DNA of 64,000 nt, from NCBI RefSeq assembly GCF_041928815.1, contig NZ_JBHFEI010000001.1, positions 434,001-498,000 on the forward strand, written 5' to 3'. The stretch comes from JBHFEI01 sp041928815 (GTDB taxonomy: Bacteria; Pseudomonadota; Alphaproteobacteria; Rhizobiales; Rhizobiaceae). Below the pieces are notes generated by a model. It saw nothing but the letters and a program-made list of their open reading frames with translations, did not search any database and was not told the origin of the DNA. Positions within the stretch are counted from its first letter, which is position 1. Each line of letters starts with the position of its first letter. Positions 52,359 through 62,335 of the stretch are shown piece after piece. A program made the position numbers and the translations under genes.

Positions 52359-53594
52359 TCAGGCGAAGAGCTGGCGCAGGTGGTCGTTCAGGAAGACGCC
52401 GTGGGGATCGAGCGACTGGCGCAGCGCCCGGAACTCGCCGGCGCGCGGATAGAGCGCGGTCACGTCGTCGTGGCCGAGGAAATGCAGCTTGCCCCAGTGC
52501 GGCCGGGCGCCGAACTGGCGCAGGATATCGTCGACATCCTTGAGATAGGCCCAATAGTCGAGGCCAGGCTGCCCCGACACCGAAAGCGTGATCGACTCCT
52601 GCTCGAAGAAGGGACTGATCCAGCCCCGGTCGCCGGCAGTGAAGCGGTACTCGATCGGGTAGATCGCGTCCGGATGCTTTTCCAGCATCAGCCTGCGCAC
52701 CTCGATGCAGGCCTGCTTGCCGTATCGCAGCGGAACCGCATATTCGAGCTCGTGGAAGTTGGGCACGTATTCGATCGGGTAGATTTCCGAGGAATAGGCG
52801 ATCGTCTCGAAGCCGTCCTGCATCGGCGGCCGGTCGGTGATGTCGATCACCTTCATCTCGCAGACGTCGTCGAGCCGGTCGGTGGTCGAGACGGAGGACG
52901 TGTCGGGCAGGCAGTAGCAATGGCGGCTTTCCGGCGTCGGGCACCAGAAGAAGCCGAAATGGCGGTGGCTGGCGGCGAGATCGTCGTGTTGCTCCATGCA
53001 TTCGTCGAAGGTGCAGCGCCAGAGCTTCTCATGCAGGTTGTAGCTTTCCATCGCCTGCAGGGTGATCTCCGAGATCACGCCGAGCATGCCGATCGAGACC
53101 CGCGCGGCGTCGAGCAGGTCGGGCGTCGATTCGTCGGCAACGAGGATCGAGCCGTCCGGCTGGACGAGCCGCAGGCCGACGATCTGCGAGGCCATGTTGC
53201 CGAGCGCGATGCCGGTGCCGTGGGTGCCGGTCGTCAGCGCGCCGGCGAGCGCCTGGCTGTCGATGTCGCCTTGGTTGATCAGCGACAGGCCGTTCGACTT
53301 CAGCACCTTGCCGAGCTGGTTGATCGTCGTCCCGGCACGCGCGGTGACCCGGCGCAAAGCGCTGTCGACCGAGACCACGCCTTGCATCTCCGACAGGGTC
53401 AGGTGCAGGCCGGAGGTGAGCGCGACCGGCGTGAAGGAATGGCCGGAGCCGGCGCAGCGCACAGCAAGCCCCTCAGACGCGGCCTCGGCAACCATCTGCG
53501 CCAGCATCTCCTCGCTGGTCGGCGCGCCCCTCTGCCGCGGGATGCAGGACTGGTTGCCGACCCAGTTGCGCCAAAGGCCGCCTTTTTCCAGCAT
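52359..53594 (-). CDS. FAD-linked oxidase, D-arabinono-1,4-lactone oxidase family
   Basis: The 411-residue protein has an FAD-binding domain (residues 10-180) with GSGHSF (about 49-54), where the histidine is the usual site of covalent FAD, and GTHGTG near 122-127, then a C-terminal ALO domain. Relatives oxidise sugar lactones or alditols with oxygen, releasing hydrogen peroxide. The substrate is not predictable. ATG 53594 follows an SDR gene by 29 bases, so the two likely form one operon for sugar or polyol oxidation. Confidence 0.9.
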   Translation of the reverse strand: MLEKGGLWRNWVGNQSCIPRQRGAPTSEEMLAQMVAEAASEGLAVRCAGSGHSFTPVALTSGLHLTLSEMQGVVSVDSALRRVTARAGTTINQLGKVLKSNGLSLINQGDIDSQALAGALTTGTHGTGIALGNMASQIVGLRLVQPDGSILVADESTPDLLDAARVSIGMLGVISEITLQAMESYNLHEKLWRCTFDECMEQHDDLAASHRHFGFFWCPTPESRHCYCLPDTSSVSTTDRLDDVCEMKVIDITDRPPMQDGFETIAYSSEIYPIEYVPNFHELEYAVPLRYGKQACIEVRRLMLEKHPDAIYPIEYRFTAGDRGWISPFFEQESITLSVSGQPGLDYWAYLKDVDDILRQFGARPHWGKLHFLGHDDVTALYPRAGEFRALRQSLDPHGVFLNDHLRQLFA

Positions 53595-53623
53595 GATCGC
53601 TTTCCTTCCTCGGTTTGGTGGGA

Positions 53624-54391
53624 TCAGACCGCCGTAAAGGCGTTGTCGACGAAGAGATGGGTGCCGCTGACGAAGCTCGCCTCGTCGCTGGCGAGGAAGA
53701 GGGCGGCGCGCGCGACCTCGACCGGCTCGCAGAGCCGGCCCTGCTGCGCGGCGATGGCGGCGTCGGAGACATCGATGCCGTATCGGCTGAGGCCCGCGAT
53801 TTCGCGCCGGCCGTGGTCGGTGGCGATGAAGCCGGGGCAGACGGCGTTGCAGCGGATGCCGCGATCGCGGAACTCGACGGCGATGGCGCGGGCGAACATG
53901 TGGCAGGCGCCTTTGGTCGTGTCGTAGAGCACCTCCATCGGTGTCGCCGCGACGGCGGAGATCGAGGAGGTGCAGACGATGCTGCCGCCGCCGGCAGCGA
54001 TCATGCCGGGCAGCACCGCCTTGGTCATCAGGAACATCGAGCGGACATTCACCGCCATCAGCCGGTCCCACTCCGCCTCCTCCGTTTCGAGAAACGGCCC
54101 GACGGCGAGGATGCCCGCATGGTTGAAGAGAACGGTGATATTGCCGAAGGCCGCCTCGACGGCCCTGACCGCCGCGGTCACCTCGCCCGAGACCGAGACG
54201 TCGGCCGGCGCGAAGACCGCTTCGCCGCCGGCGGCGCGGATCGCCTCGGCCACGGCGGCCCCACGGCTCGACGGAAGGTCGACGATGCCGACGCGCGCGC
54301 CTTCCGCGGCGAAAAGCTCGGAGGCTGCAAGGCCGCAGCCGCCGGCGCCGCCGCTGATCAGGGCCACCTTGCCCGTGAGCCGTCCCGCCAT
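53624..54391 (-). CDS. SDR family oxidoreductase
   Basis: The 255-residue classical SDR has SGGAGGCG at 13-20 for NAD(P), NHAG at 90-93, catalytic Ser at about 142-143 and Y156-x-x-x-K160 (YDTTK), so it should be active. Aspartate 38 after the glycine motif suggests NAD preference. It precedes the FAD-linked lactone oxidase and the pair probably acts on one sugar or polyol. The ribosome site is CAGGAGG before ATG 54391. Confidence 0.9.
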   Translation of the reverse strand: MAGRLTGKVALISGGAGGCGLAASELFAAEGARVGIVDLPSSRGAAVAEAIRAAGGEAVFAPADVSVSGEVTAAVRAVEAAFGNITVLFNHAGILAVGPFLETEEAEWDRLMAVNVRSMFLMTKAVLPGMIAAGGGSIVCTSSISAVAATPMEVLYDTTKGACHMFARAIAVEFRDRGIRCNAVCPGFIATDHGRREIAGLSRYGIDVSDAAIAAQQGRLCEPVEVARAALFLASDEASFVSGTHLFVDNAFTAV

Positions 54392-54486
54392 GCGAAGCCT
54401 CCTGTCCGTGCCACGACACGCGGAGCGCGCGGCGATTCCTCCCGCGCAACAGACTAAGCGCAGAGGAACGGCACTGTCGACCCCGC

Positions 54487-54511
54487 CCGGCCGGGAAATC
54501 CCGGCGGCCGG
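54487..54511 (-). terminator. Hairpin after ptsN
   Basis: CCGGCC-GGGA pairs with TCCC-GGCCGG around a 2-nt loop, with a 3-nt bulge, starting 10 bases past the ptsN stop on the minus strand. There is no T-run. It is the only candidate end for the rpoN-hpf-ptsN transcript before the SDR gene. Confidence 0.35.
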
Positions 54512-54520
54512 CGGAATGCG

Positions 54521-54985
54521 TCAGGCGGCGGTGGAGGTCTGGTCGTCGCAGAGGAAGGCGTAGATCGCCGGCGCGGACTGGGTGGCGCGCAGCTTCATCA
54601 CCATGTCGGGATCGCGCAGAATGCGCGCGATGCGCGACAGCGCCTTGAGGTGATCGGCGCCCGCGCCCTCGGGCGCAAGCAGCAGGAAGACGAGGTCGAC
54701 CGGCTGGTCGTCGAGCGCCTCGAAATCGACCGGCTGGTCGAGACGGGCGAAGAGGCCGAAGATCGCGCCGAGCTGCGGCAGCTTGCCATGCGGGATGGCG
54801 ATGCCGTTGCCGACCCCGGTCGAGCCGAGGCGCTCGCGCTGGAGCACGACGTCGAAGATCTCGCGTTCCGACAAGCCGGTCAGCTTGGCGGCCTTGGCCG
54901 AAAGCTCCTGGATGAGCTGCTTCTTCGAGTTGGCCTTCATGGCCGGAATGATTGCGTCCTGCTGCAGTAGACCTGCCAAGCCCAT
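54521..54985 (-). CDS. ptsN: Nitrogen-regulatory PTS IIA protein
   Basis: PtsN (EIIA-Ntr) is the last phosphoryl carrier of the nitrogen PTS (PtsP-NPr-PtsN) and controls potassium uptake and other processes by its phosphorylation state. The 154-residue protein carries the phosphorylated histidine H66 in IAIPHGKLP. It ends the lptC-lptA-lptB-rpoN-hpf-ptsN series. The ribosome-site region before ATG 54985 is GAACGAGGACAGGCGA. Confidence 0.95.
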   Translation of the reverse strand: MGLAGLLQQDAIIPAMKANSKKQLIQELSAKAAKLTGLSEREIFDVVLQRERLGSTGVGNGIAIPHGKLPQLGAIFGLFARLDQPVDFEALDDQPVDLVFLLLAPEGAGADHLKALSRIARILRDPDMVMKLRATQSAPAIYAFLCDDQTSTAA

Positions 54986-55108
54986 TCGCCTGTCCTCGTT
55001 CGCCGGACGATCCGGCCGGGGCTTGTCCCCTGCCGGATCGGTCCATGTTCCTTCTGGAACCGCTGCCGCCTGCCGGAGCGAGCGGCAGGCACGGCCCGCG
55101 GTCCGCCG

Positions 55109-55684
55109 CTAGCCCTTGATGTTGGCTGCGTCGATCCAGCCGATGTTTCCGTCATTGCGCCGGTAGACGATGTTCAGCTGCTCCGTTCCCGGGCTGCGGA
55201 ACATCACCACCGGCTCGTCCGTCATGTCGAGCGCCATCACGGCGCTGGCGACGGACATGGTGCGCAACTGCTTCGTCGTTTCCGCGACGATGGTCGGCGC
55301 ATAGTCGTCCGGGACCTCCTCGTCCTCTTCCGGCAGCGCGTCCATCACCGTGTAGGCGATCTCGGCCGGGGCGACCTGCCCGTGGCCATTGTGGTGATCC
55401 TTCAGCTTCCGCTTGTAGCGGCGCAGCCGTTTCTCGATGCGCTCCGAAGCTCCGTCGAAGGCGATCTGGGGATCGTTCGCCTCGCCGCTGGCCTGCAGCA
55501 CCGCCCCGGTGTCGAGGTGGAGCTTGCAATCCGCGACGAAACGGGAGGCGGACTTGTCCACCGTCACCAGACTCGAATAGCCTCCGTCGAAATACTTGGT
55601 CACCGCCTGCGCGATCTGCTCTTCAATCCGCAGACGGAACGCTTCGCCGATTTCCATATGTTTTCCGGATACACGCACACTCAT
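55109..55684 (-). CDS. hpf: Ribosome hibernation promoting factor, long form
   Basis: The long HPF dimerises 70S ribosomes into inactive 100S particles in stationary phase. The 191-residue protein has the N-terminal HPF domain (1-100: MSVRVSGKHMEIGEAFR) and a C-terminal dimerisation domain (DEPVVMFRSPGTEQLNIVYR). The ribosome site is GAGAGGAAACTCC before ATG 55684. A sigma-70-like promoter of its own lies at 55824-55850, in the gap after rpoN. Confidence 0.95.
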   Translation of the reverse strand: MSVRVSGKHMEIGEAFRLRIEEQIAQAVTKYFDGGYSSLVTVDKSASRFVADCKLHLDTGAVLQASGEANDPQIAFDGASERIEKRLRRYKRKLKDHHNGHGQVAPAEIAYTVMDALPEEDEEVPDDYAPTIVAETTKQLRTMSVASAVMALDMTDEPVVMFRSPGTEQLNIVYRRNDGNIGWIDAANIKG

Positions 55685-55823
55685 GGAGTTTCCTCTCTTT
55701 CGTGATTTGCATATCCACTTTAAGCCAACCGGCCCTCGCGTCCAAGCACTTCCGATCGCGCGGAGACGTCGCAGGACCCTCCCCGGGGCCCTGCGCCCGA
55801 TGCGGCGCCGTTGGGCGAGGCGA

Positions 55824-55850
55824 CCTATAGTGCCGCCCCGGCGATGTCAA
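55824..55850 (-). promoter_or_regulatory. Candidate sigma-70 promoter for hpf
   Basis: On the minus strand, TTGACA and TATAGG are separated by 15 bases, 140 bases upstream of the hpf start. The -35 box is perfect and the spacing slightly short. It would let hpf and ptsN be expressed without rpoN transcription. Confidence 0.5.
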
Positions 55851-55915
55851 GCGACGGCAGGGGAATTCGCCATGGTCGCCGGCGAAAAGCCGCAGGCGGC
55901 CGTGGCCTCGAGACC

Positions 55916-57481
<1,566 letters not shown>

Positions 57482-57562
57482 CTGGACGCGAAACTCCCCT
57501 CGACTGCGGAGACGCGTTCCCCGTCTGCGCGGGCTTCCGAGCGCTTTCTCCAACTGGCCCGA

Positions 57563-57590
57563 AAATTGCTTATTAATCGGGTTTGGTCAA
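57563..57590 (-). promoter_or_regulatory. Candidate rpoN proximal promoter
   Basis: Minus-strand TTGACC at 57590-57585, a 16-base spacer and CAATTT at 57568-57563. It lies about 82 bases upstream of the rpoN ATG. The same hexamer pair and spacing recur at 57781-57808. Confidence 0.45.
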
Positions 57591-57780
57591 GTTCAAAGGC
57601 GGGAGACGCTGACTTTTGCCGCAGCGAGCGACGATCCGGCAGCATCGGGCCCAGTGCCCAAAAGAAGGCCATATCCGACGGCGGCCTTCCGCGACACGAG
57701 CGAAACCGGGCAGGACGCGGAAGACCCGCCGCCACAGCCGCGCCGCTTGTTTGCACTGCAACACAACCTGTATGGCGCGA

Positions 57781-57808
57781 AAATTGCCCAGTTTTCCGAT
57801 TGCGTCAA
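57781..57808 (-). promoter_or_regulatory. Candidate rpoN distal promoter
   Basis: Minus-strand TTGACG at 57808-57803, a 16-base spacer and CAATTT at 57786-57781, beginning 35 bases after the lptB stop. A transcript from here would carry roughly 290 bases before rpoN, or be a separate small RNA. Confidence 0.45.
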
Positions 57809-57842
57809 GCCCTGTCACGATCGCGTCATGCGCGCATCGCCG

Positions 57843-58649
57843 TCAGAGGCTGAAATTGTCGCCGAGATAGAGCCGGCGCACGTCCGGATTGGTGACGATG
57901 TCGTTCGCGCGTCCATGGGTCAGCACCTCGCCGGCATGGATGATATAGGCACGGTCGATAAGGCCGAGCGTCTCGCGCACATTGTGATCGGTGATCAGGA
58001 CGCCGATGCCGCGCGAGGTCAGGTGCCGGACCAGCGTCTGGATATCGGCGACCGAAATCGGATCGACGCCGGCAAAGGGTTCGTCGAGCAGCATGAAAGT
58101 CGGATCGGTCGCAAGCGCCCTGGCGATCTCGAGCCGGCGCCGCTCGCCGCCCGACAAGGCCACCGCTGCCGATGTGCGCAGATGCGCGATCGAGAATTCG
58201 CCGAGCAATTCGTCGAGCTTGGCCTCGCGCCGGTCGCGATTGCGGTCGTGCACCTCGAGCACGGCCCGGATGTTGTCCTCGACCGACAGGCCGCGAAAGA
58301 TCGACGCCTCCTGCGGCAGGTAGCCGACGCCGAGCCGGGCGCGGCGGTACATCGGCATCGTCGTCACGTCGTTGCCGTCGATCTCGATCGTGCCGGCATC
58401 GACCGGAACGAGGCCGGTGATCATGTAGAAGCACGTGGTCTTGCCGGCGCCGTTCGGGCCCAGGAGGCCGACGGCCTCGCCGCGGCGCACGACGAGCGAT
58501 GCACCGTTGACCACCCTGCGCGCACGGTAGGTCTTGGTCAGGCCGCGGGCGATCAGCGTGCCCTGGTAGCGGGCATGATCGGCGTCATCAAGGCCAGGGG
58601 CGGCGGCGGGCTGCGCGGAAGCGCGCTTGCGGGCAAAGGGAAAGGGCAC
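57843..58649 (-). CDS. lptB: Lipopolysaccharide export ATP-binding protein LptB
   Basis: LptB is the ATPase of the LptB2FGC transporter that extracts lipopolysaccharide from the inner membrane. The 268-residue protein has Walker A GPNGAGKTT, signature LSGGERRR and Walker B FMLLDEPFAG. A roughly 27-residue N-terminal extension before the ABC domain is typical of Alphaproteobacteria. The start codon is GTG. lptA and lptC precede it by 12 and 15 bases. Confidence 0.96.
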   Translation of the reverse strand: MPFPFARKRASAQPAAAPGLDDADHARYQGTLIARGLTKTYRARRVVNGASLVVRRGEAVGLLGPNGAGKTTCFYMITGLVPVDAGTIEIDGNDVTTMPMYRRARLGVGYLPQEASIFRGLSVEDNIRAVLEVHDRNRDRREAKLDELLGEFSIAHLRTSAAVALSGGERRRLEIARALATDPTFMLLDEPFAGVDPISVADIQTLVRHLTSRGIGVLITDHNVRETLGLIDRAYIIHAGEVLTHGRANDIVTNPDVRRLYLGDNFSL

Positions 58650-58661
58650 GGGCGGGCTGCG

Positions 58662-59225
58662 TCAGTTCTTCTGGCGGGACTTCGGGTCGAGCTGGATCTT
58701 CACCCGGTCGCCGGCGCAGGGCTCGAGCCGCGCCTGCCCCGTCTCCATGTTGACGTTGAGGCGGCATCCTTCGAAGACGTTCTTGCCTTCCGAGAGCACG
58801 ACCTTGTTCTTGTCGCCTAAAAGGACCAGCGTCTGCTCCGTCATGTTGAACAGGCCGGAATCGGCCGTTGCCTGCTGCGTGCCGGACTGCAGGAAGACAC
58901 GGTTGCGCACCTCGATGCGGTCGATGTCGGCGCTGCCGCTCGACACCGACGCCCCGCCGGACTTGTAGAACACGGTCATGTCGCCGGCCTGGAGCGTCGT
59001 CGTGCCCTGCACCACCTTCACATTGCCGCTGAAGGTCGCCTTGCTTTCGGCGTCGCGGATCTCGAGCTTGTCGCTCTCGATCTGGATCGGCTGGTCGTTG
59101 GAAAGCTCCAGCCCCTTCATCCGGCCCTGCGTCGCCTGGGCGGCGGCGGGGGAGACGAGCGCGAGCCCGAGCAGGCCGGCAAGGCCGAGACGCGCGACGG
59201 GGAGAAGTCGGGAAGGATGGGCCAT
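58662..59225 (-). CDS. lptA: Lipopolysaccharide transport periplasmic protein LptA
   Basis: LptA forms the periplasmic bridge that carries lipopolysaccharide to the outer membrane. The 187-residue protein has a signal peptide ending about residue 29 (SPAAA-QA) and the OstA-like beta-jellyroll with KLEIRDAESKATFSGNV and the LLGDKNKVVL segment. It lies between lptC and lptB. Start ATG 59225. Confidence 0.93.
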   Translation of the reverse strand: MAHPSRLLPVARLGLAGLLGLALVSPAAAQATQGRMKGLELSNDQPIQIESDKLEIRDAESKATFSGNVKVVQGTTTLQAGDMTVFYKSGGASVSSGSADIDRIEVRNRVFLQSGTQQATADSGLFNMTEQTLVLLGDKNKVVLSEGKNVFEGCRLNVNMETGQARLEPCAGDRVKIQLDPKSRQKN

Positions 59226-59240
59226 GGGAATACCGCTGCT

Positions 59241-59948
59241 CTAGTCCGTGTTGGTCTTGAAATCGGTGTCGATCGGCTCGTTCTTGCGGATCGTGCTGGG
59301 ATCGACATTCACCCGCACGTTCCCCTCGAAGGTGACGACACGCCCCTTATCGGTCATCGCCATGCGCTGCGCCACGATCGAACCGCCCTTCATGCTGATG
59401 GCGATCGGCTCGCGGCTCTGCATCGCGCCGCCGTTGATGTCGAGATAGGCCGACTTGAAATCGGCGTTGACGCCGTTGTTGAGCGAGATGGTGAAGGGCG
59501 CGTTCATGTCGAGCGTGTTGGCGCCGCGGTCGTAGATGCCGCTCAGGGCGTCGACGGTCGCGATCAGCGTGTCGTTGACCGGCATCTGCGCCCGGATCGT
59601 CTCGAGCGTGATCATGTCGGGATCCTCGACATCCTGCAGCGCGCGCTCGGCGCGCATGGAATAGCTGATGCCCTGCTGGTTGCGGCCCGAAATCGCCGGG
59701 TTCTGCATGACGATCTTGCCGTTCTCGATCGTGGCGCCCTCGACCGACACGCCCTCCGGCAGGAAGGCCCGCACGAAGGACACCGCGACGAAGATCACGG
59801 CGATCACCAGTGCCGCCAGTGGCAGCAGGATCTTCAGGCGCCGCACCCGTGCCGAATGGCGCGTGGCATCCGCATAGGCGCCGAGGCGCAGGCCCGGAAG
59901 ACCGGCCCGCGCGATCGGGGCATGGGAAAGCGGTGTCTGATTGAGCAT
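59241..59948 (-). CDS. lptC: Lipopolysaccharide export protein LptC
   Basis: LptC is the inner-membrane-anchored periplasmic partner of LptB2FG that hands lipopolysaccharide to LptA. The 235-residue protein has a membrane anchor at about residues 36-60 (ILLPLAALVIAVIFVAVSF) and an OstA-like domain after it. ATG 59948 is preferred to longer starts because homologues begin in this region. It heads the lptC-lptA-lptB unit and is divergent from sppA. Confidence 0.9.
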   Translation of the reverse strand: MLNQTPLSHAPIARAGLPGLRLGAYADATRHSARVRRLKILLPLAALVIAVIFVAVSFVRAFLPEGVSVEGATIENGKIVMQNPAISGRNQQGISYSMRAERALQDVEDPDMITLETIRAQMPVNDTLIATVDALSGIYDRGANTLDMNAPFTISLNNGVNADFKSAYLDINGGAMQSREPIAISMKGGSIVAQRMAMTDKGRVVTFEGNVRVNVDPSTIRKNEPIDTDFKTNTD

Positions 59949-60127
59949 GGAAAGATATTTCTGCCGGACGCCTCGTTGTCGACTATATGAGGTTTTTTTG
60001 CCGCGACACAATGGAGCGGCGAAAATCTTTGCGGTCGGGCGGCGCCCGCCAAGAGGCCGGCCTTCCCGTCGTTGCGCAATGTAGCATATAGGGAATGCCT
60101 GAATCGATGATGAAAGGGTAAGGCCCG

Positions 60128-61099
60128 ATGGACATGCTCGCGATCGCCGACCGGCAGGCGCTGCGCCGGAAGCTCACCTTCTGGAGGATCGCCGCCATCG
60201 CCGTGATCGCCGCGGCCGGCATCGCGATCTATGCCTTCGCCGGCGCAAGCGGGCAGCGCGGCTCCTTCAGTGCCCATATCGCCCGCATCACGCTTGCCGG
60301 CGTGATCCAGGACGACCGCGACTTGGTCGCCCGCATCGACCGCATCGCCGGAGACAGCGCTGTCAAGGCGCTGGTCGTCACCATCTCCTCGCCCGGCGGC
60401 ACGACCTATGGCGGCGAGGTGATCTACAAGGCGCTGCGCCGCGTCGCGGCGAACAAGCCTGTGATTGCCGACATCCGCACGCTCGCGGCCTCGGCCGGCT
60501 ACATGGTGGCGCTCGCGGGCGACGAGATCGTCGCGGGCGAAACCTCGATCACCGGCTCGATCGGCGTCATCTTCCAGTATCCGCAGGTCAAGGACCTGCT
60601 CGACCGGCTCGGGATCTCGCTGGAGGAGATCAAGTCGGCGCCGCTGAAGGCCGAGCCTTCCCCCTTCCATCCGCCGAGCGACGCGGCCAAGGCGGTGATC
60701 CAGGCGATGATCGACGACAGCTTCGCCTGGTTCGTCAACCTCGTCGTCGAGCGGCGCAAGCTGCCGCGCGAGGCGGTGCTGCCGCTTGCCGACGGGCGCA
60801 TCTTCACGGGGCGCCAGGCGCTGAAGGCCGGGCTCGTGGACAGGCTCGGCGGCGAGGAGGAGATCCGCGCCGCGCTTCAGGCCCGCGACGTGCCGGCGGG
60901 CCTGCCGGTGATCGACTGGGACCCGCGCCCGACCGGCCTGCCCTCGCTGGTCGGCGGACTGGCGAAGGATCTGGCCAAGGCATTGGGATATGACGCTTTT
61001 CCGCTTTCCGAAACGCTCGAAAGACTGGGCCGCGAGAAGTTGTTTCTTGACGGTCTCGTTTCCGTTTGGCAGGTTGCCCCGATCAGGAGCGTGGATTGA
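60128..61099 (+). CDS. sppA: Signal peptide peptidase SppA, S49 family
   Basis: SppA degrades cleaved signal peptides at the membrane. The 323-residue short-form S49 peptidase has one N-terminal membrane segment (about 20-40), the catalytic serine in LAASAGYMVALA and the catalytic lysine in SAPLKAEPSPF. Its length fits the short (SohB-like) form rather than E. coli SppA. AAAGGGTAAGG precedes the ATG. ihfB follows 120 bases downstream. Confidence 0.93.
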   Translation: MDMLAIADRQALRRKLTFWRIAAIAVIAAAGIAIYAFAGASGQRGSFSAHIARITLAGVIQDDRDLVARIDRIAGDSAVKALVVTISSPGGTTYGGEVIYKALRRVAANKPVIADIRTLAASAGYMVALAGDEIVAGETSITGSIGVIFQYPQVKDLLDRLGISLEEIKSAPLKAEPSPFHPPSDAAKAVIQAMIDDSFAWFVNLVVERRKLPREAVLPLADGRIFTGRQALKAGLVDRLGGEEEIRAALQARDVPAGLPVIDWDPRPTGLPSLVGGLAKDLAKALGYDAFPLSETLERLGREKLFLDGLVSVWQVAPIRSVD

Positions 61100-61219
61100 A
61101 ACCACGCGGGCGGGGCAGAAGAATTCGTCGCATTGAACGGACGCATCTTGGCGCTATGTTGAGCCCGTCGCCTGAAGCGCCCCTCAACGATATCCAGGCT
61201 TGAACCGGAGGAAGCAACA

Positions 61220-61522
61220 GTGATCAAATCGGAACTGGTGCAGATCGTCGCGGCTCGAAACCCGCACCTGTACCACCGCGATGTCGAGAATATCGTCAAT
61301 GCGGTGCTCGACGAGATCACCGATGCGCTGGCCGCCGGCAACCGGGTGGAGCTGCGCGGCTTCGGCGCGTTTTCCGTGAAGAACCGGCCGTCGCGCTCGG
61401 GCCGCAATCCGCGCACCGGCGATTCCGTCTTCGTCGAGGAGAAATGGGTTCCCTTCTTCAAGACCGGCAAGGAACTGCGCGAACGCCTCAATCCCGGCCA
61501 GGACGACAAGGACGAGGAATAG
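61220..61522 (+). CDS. ihfB: Integration host factor subunit beta
   Basis: IhfB pairs with IhfA to bend DNA sharply at specific sites, aiding sigma-54 promoters, replication and recombination. The 100-residue HU-family protein has the DNA-arm motif RNPRTGD and the conserved GFGAFSV. The start ATG is GTG (after GGAGGAAGCAACA). The IhfA gene is not in the window. sigma-54 (rpoN) is encoded about 4 kb away, a fitting but not functional neighbour. Confidence 0.95.
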   Translation: MIKSELVQIVAARNPHLYHRDVENIVNAVLDEITDALAAGNRVELRGFGAFSVKNRPSRSGRNPRTGDSVFVEEKWVPFFKTGKELRERLNPGQDDKDEE

Positions 61523-61694
61523 GCGCGCAAGGACGATGCACGGCTGTCGTCGCGGCCATGGGCCGGGCGACGCCGCCGCATCGGGCGCGGCCGGCGGCAA
61601 TCGCGGCCGGTGACGGCGGGTTGCTCTCGTGCCGACCTATCGGCGCGGCACGGGTGGCGGCGCGGCATGCGTGATGAAAAGGGAAAGGCCCCAT

Positions 61695-62039
61695 ATGGTG
61701 AGAAAGCTGATCAACCTCGTGATCCTCCTGCCGATCGCGATCGTGCTGATCGTGCTCTGCGTGGCGAACCGTCAGCCGGTGACGCTGGCGCTCAATCCCT
61801 TCGAGCCGCAGGACAGCCTCCTGTCGCTGACGGCGCCCTTCTTCGCCTTCGTCTTCGGCGGCCTGATCGTCGGGCTCATCATCGGCTCGCTCGCCACCTG
61901 GTTTACCCAGGGCAAGCACCGCCAGCGCGCCCGGCGCCATGCGACGGAAGTGTCGAAATGGCAGGGCGAGGCGGAACGCCAGAAGAGCCGGGCCGACAAG
62001 GTCGCCTCGCAGGCGCTGATCCCGACCCGCTCGGTCTGA
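61695..62039 (+). CDS. LapA-domain (DUF1049) membrane protein
   Basis: The 114-residue protein has two hydrophobic segments (about residues 5-25 and 43-70) around a short periplasmic loop and a charged C-terminal tail, the LapA/DUF1049 pattern. In E. coli LapA works with LapB in controlling lipopolysaccharide synthesis, but rhizobial members are uncharacterised. ATG 61695 has AAAGG upstream. It is 172 bases after ihfB and ends before a terminator. Confidence 0.83.
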   Translation: MVRKLINLVILLPIAIVLIVLCVANRQPVTLALNPFEPQDSLLSLTAPFFAFVFGGLIVGLIIGSLATWFTQGKHRQRARRHATEVSKWQGEAERQKSRADKVASQALIPTRSV

Positions 62040-62060
62040 TCTACGCGCCATAGATAGAAA

Positions 62061-62096
62061 AGGCCGGCAGCTCCTGCGAGCCGCCGGCCTCTCTCG
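62061..62096 (+). terminator. Terminator after the lapA-like gene
   Basis: The stem AGGCCGGC / GCCGGCCT with a 14-nt loop is followed by CTCTCGTTG. It begins 21 bases past the stop and should end the ihfB-lapA transcript. Confidence 0.6.
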
Positions 62097-62189
62097 TTGT
62101 CCGGAGCCGAAGCGGGTCGCCTCGGCCTGCGCGTTCTCCCGGAAAGATCTCGCAGAATGGGCAGGGCTCGGCAAAAAGGGCCTGCGTGG

Positions 62190-62245
62190 AAACGAAGATC
62201 CGGGGCATTTCCGCTGAAAGCGGAATCACCCCAGATGCTCTACGC
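62190..62245. repeat. Short palindromic intergenic repeat
   Basis: TTCCGCT-GAA-AGCGGAA forms a tight hairpin at 62209-62225 and is followed by TCACCCCAGATGCTCTA. From memory this resembles a small repeat scattered in many Rhizobiaceae genomes. It lies in the gap between the lapA-like and grpE genes, which otherwise holds nothing I recognise. Confidence 0.4.
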
Positions 62246-62335
62246 TCCTGTTCCGGCCGCAGATGTCCAGCTCAGGCGATGCCGCTTCAGCTGGACATGC
62301 GCCACGGCATAGGCGCGTGAGCGTCGCGTCACGCT

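Larger units (their letters stand above)
57482..57842 (-). other. 361-bp rpoN leader region
   Basis: No credible gene lies here. On the minus strand it holds two promoter-like sites of the same layout (TTGACG/TTGACC, 16 bases, CAATTT) about 218 bases apart, and a TTGCA-C-TGCAA palindrome at 57751-57761 just downstream of the distal one. Long untranslated leader, small RNA or double promoter for rpoN are all possible. Confidence 0.6.

Noticed and set aside
55685..55760. Sigma-54 promoter before hpf
   Set aside because: A TGGC and a TGC occur but the distance between GG and GC does not fit the fixed -24/-12 spacing.
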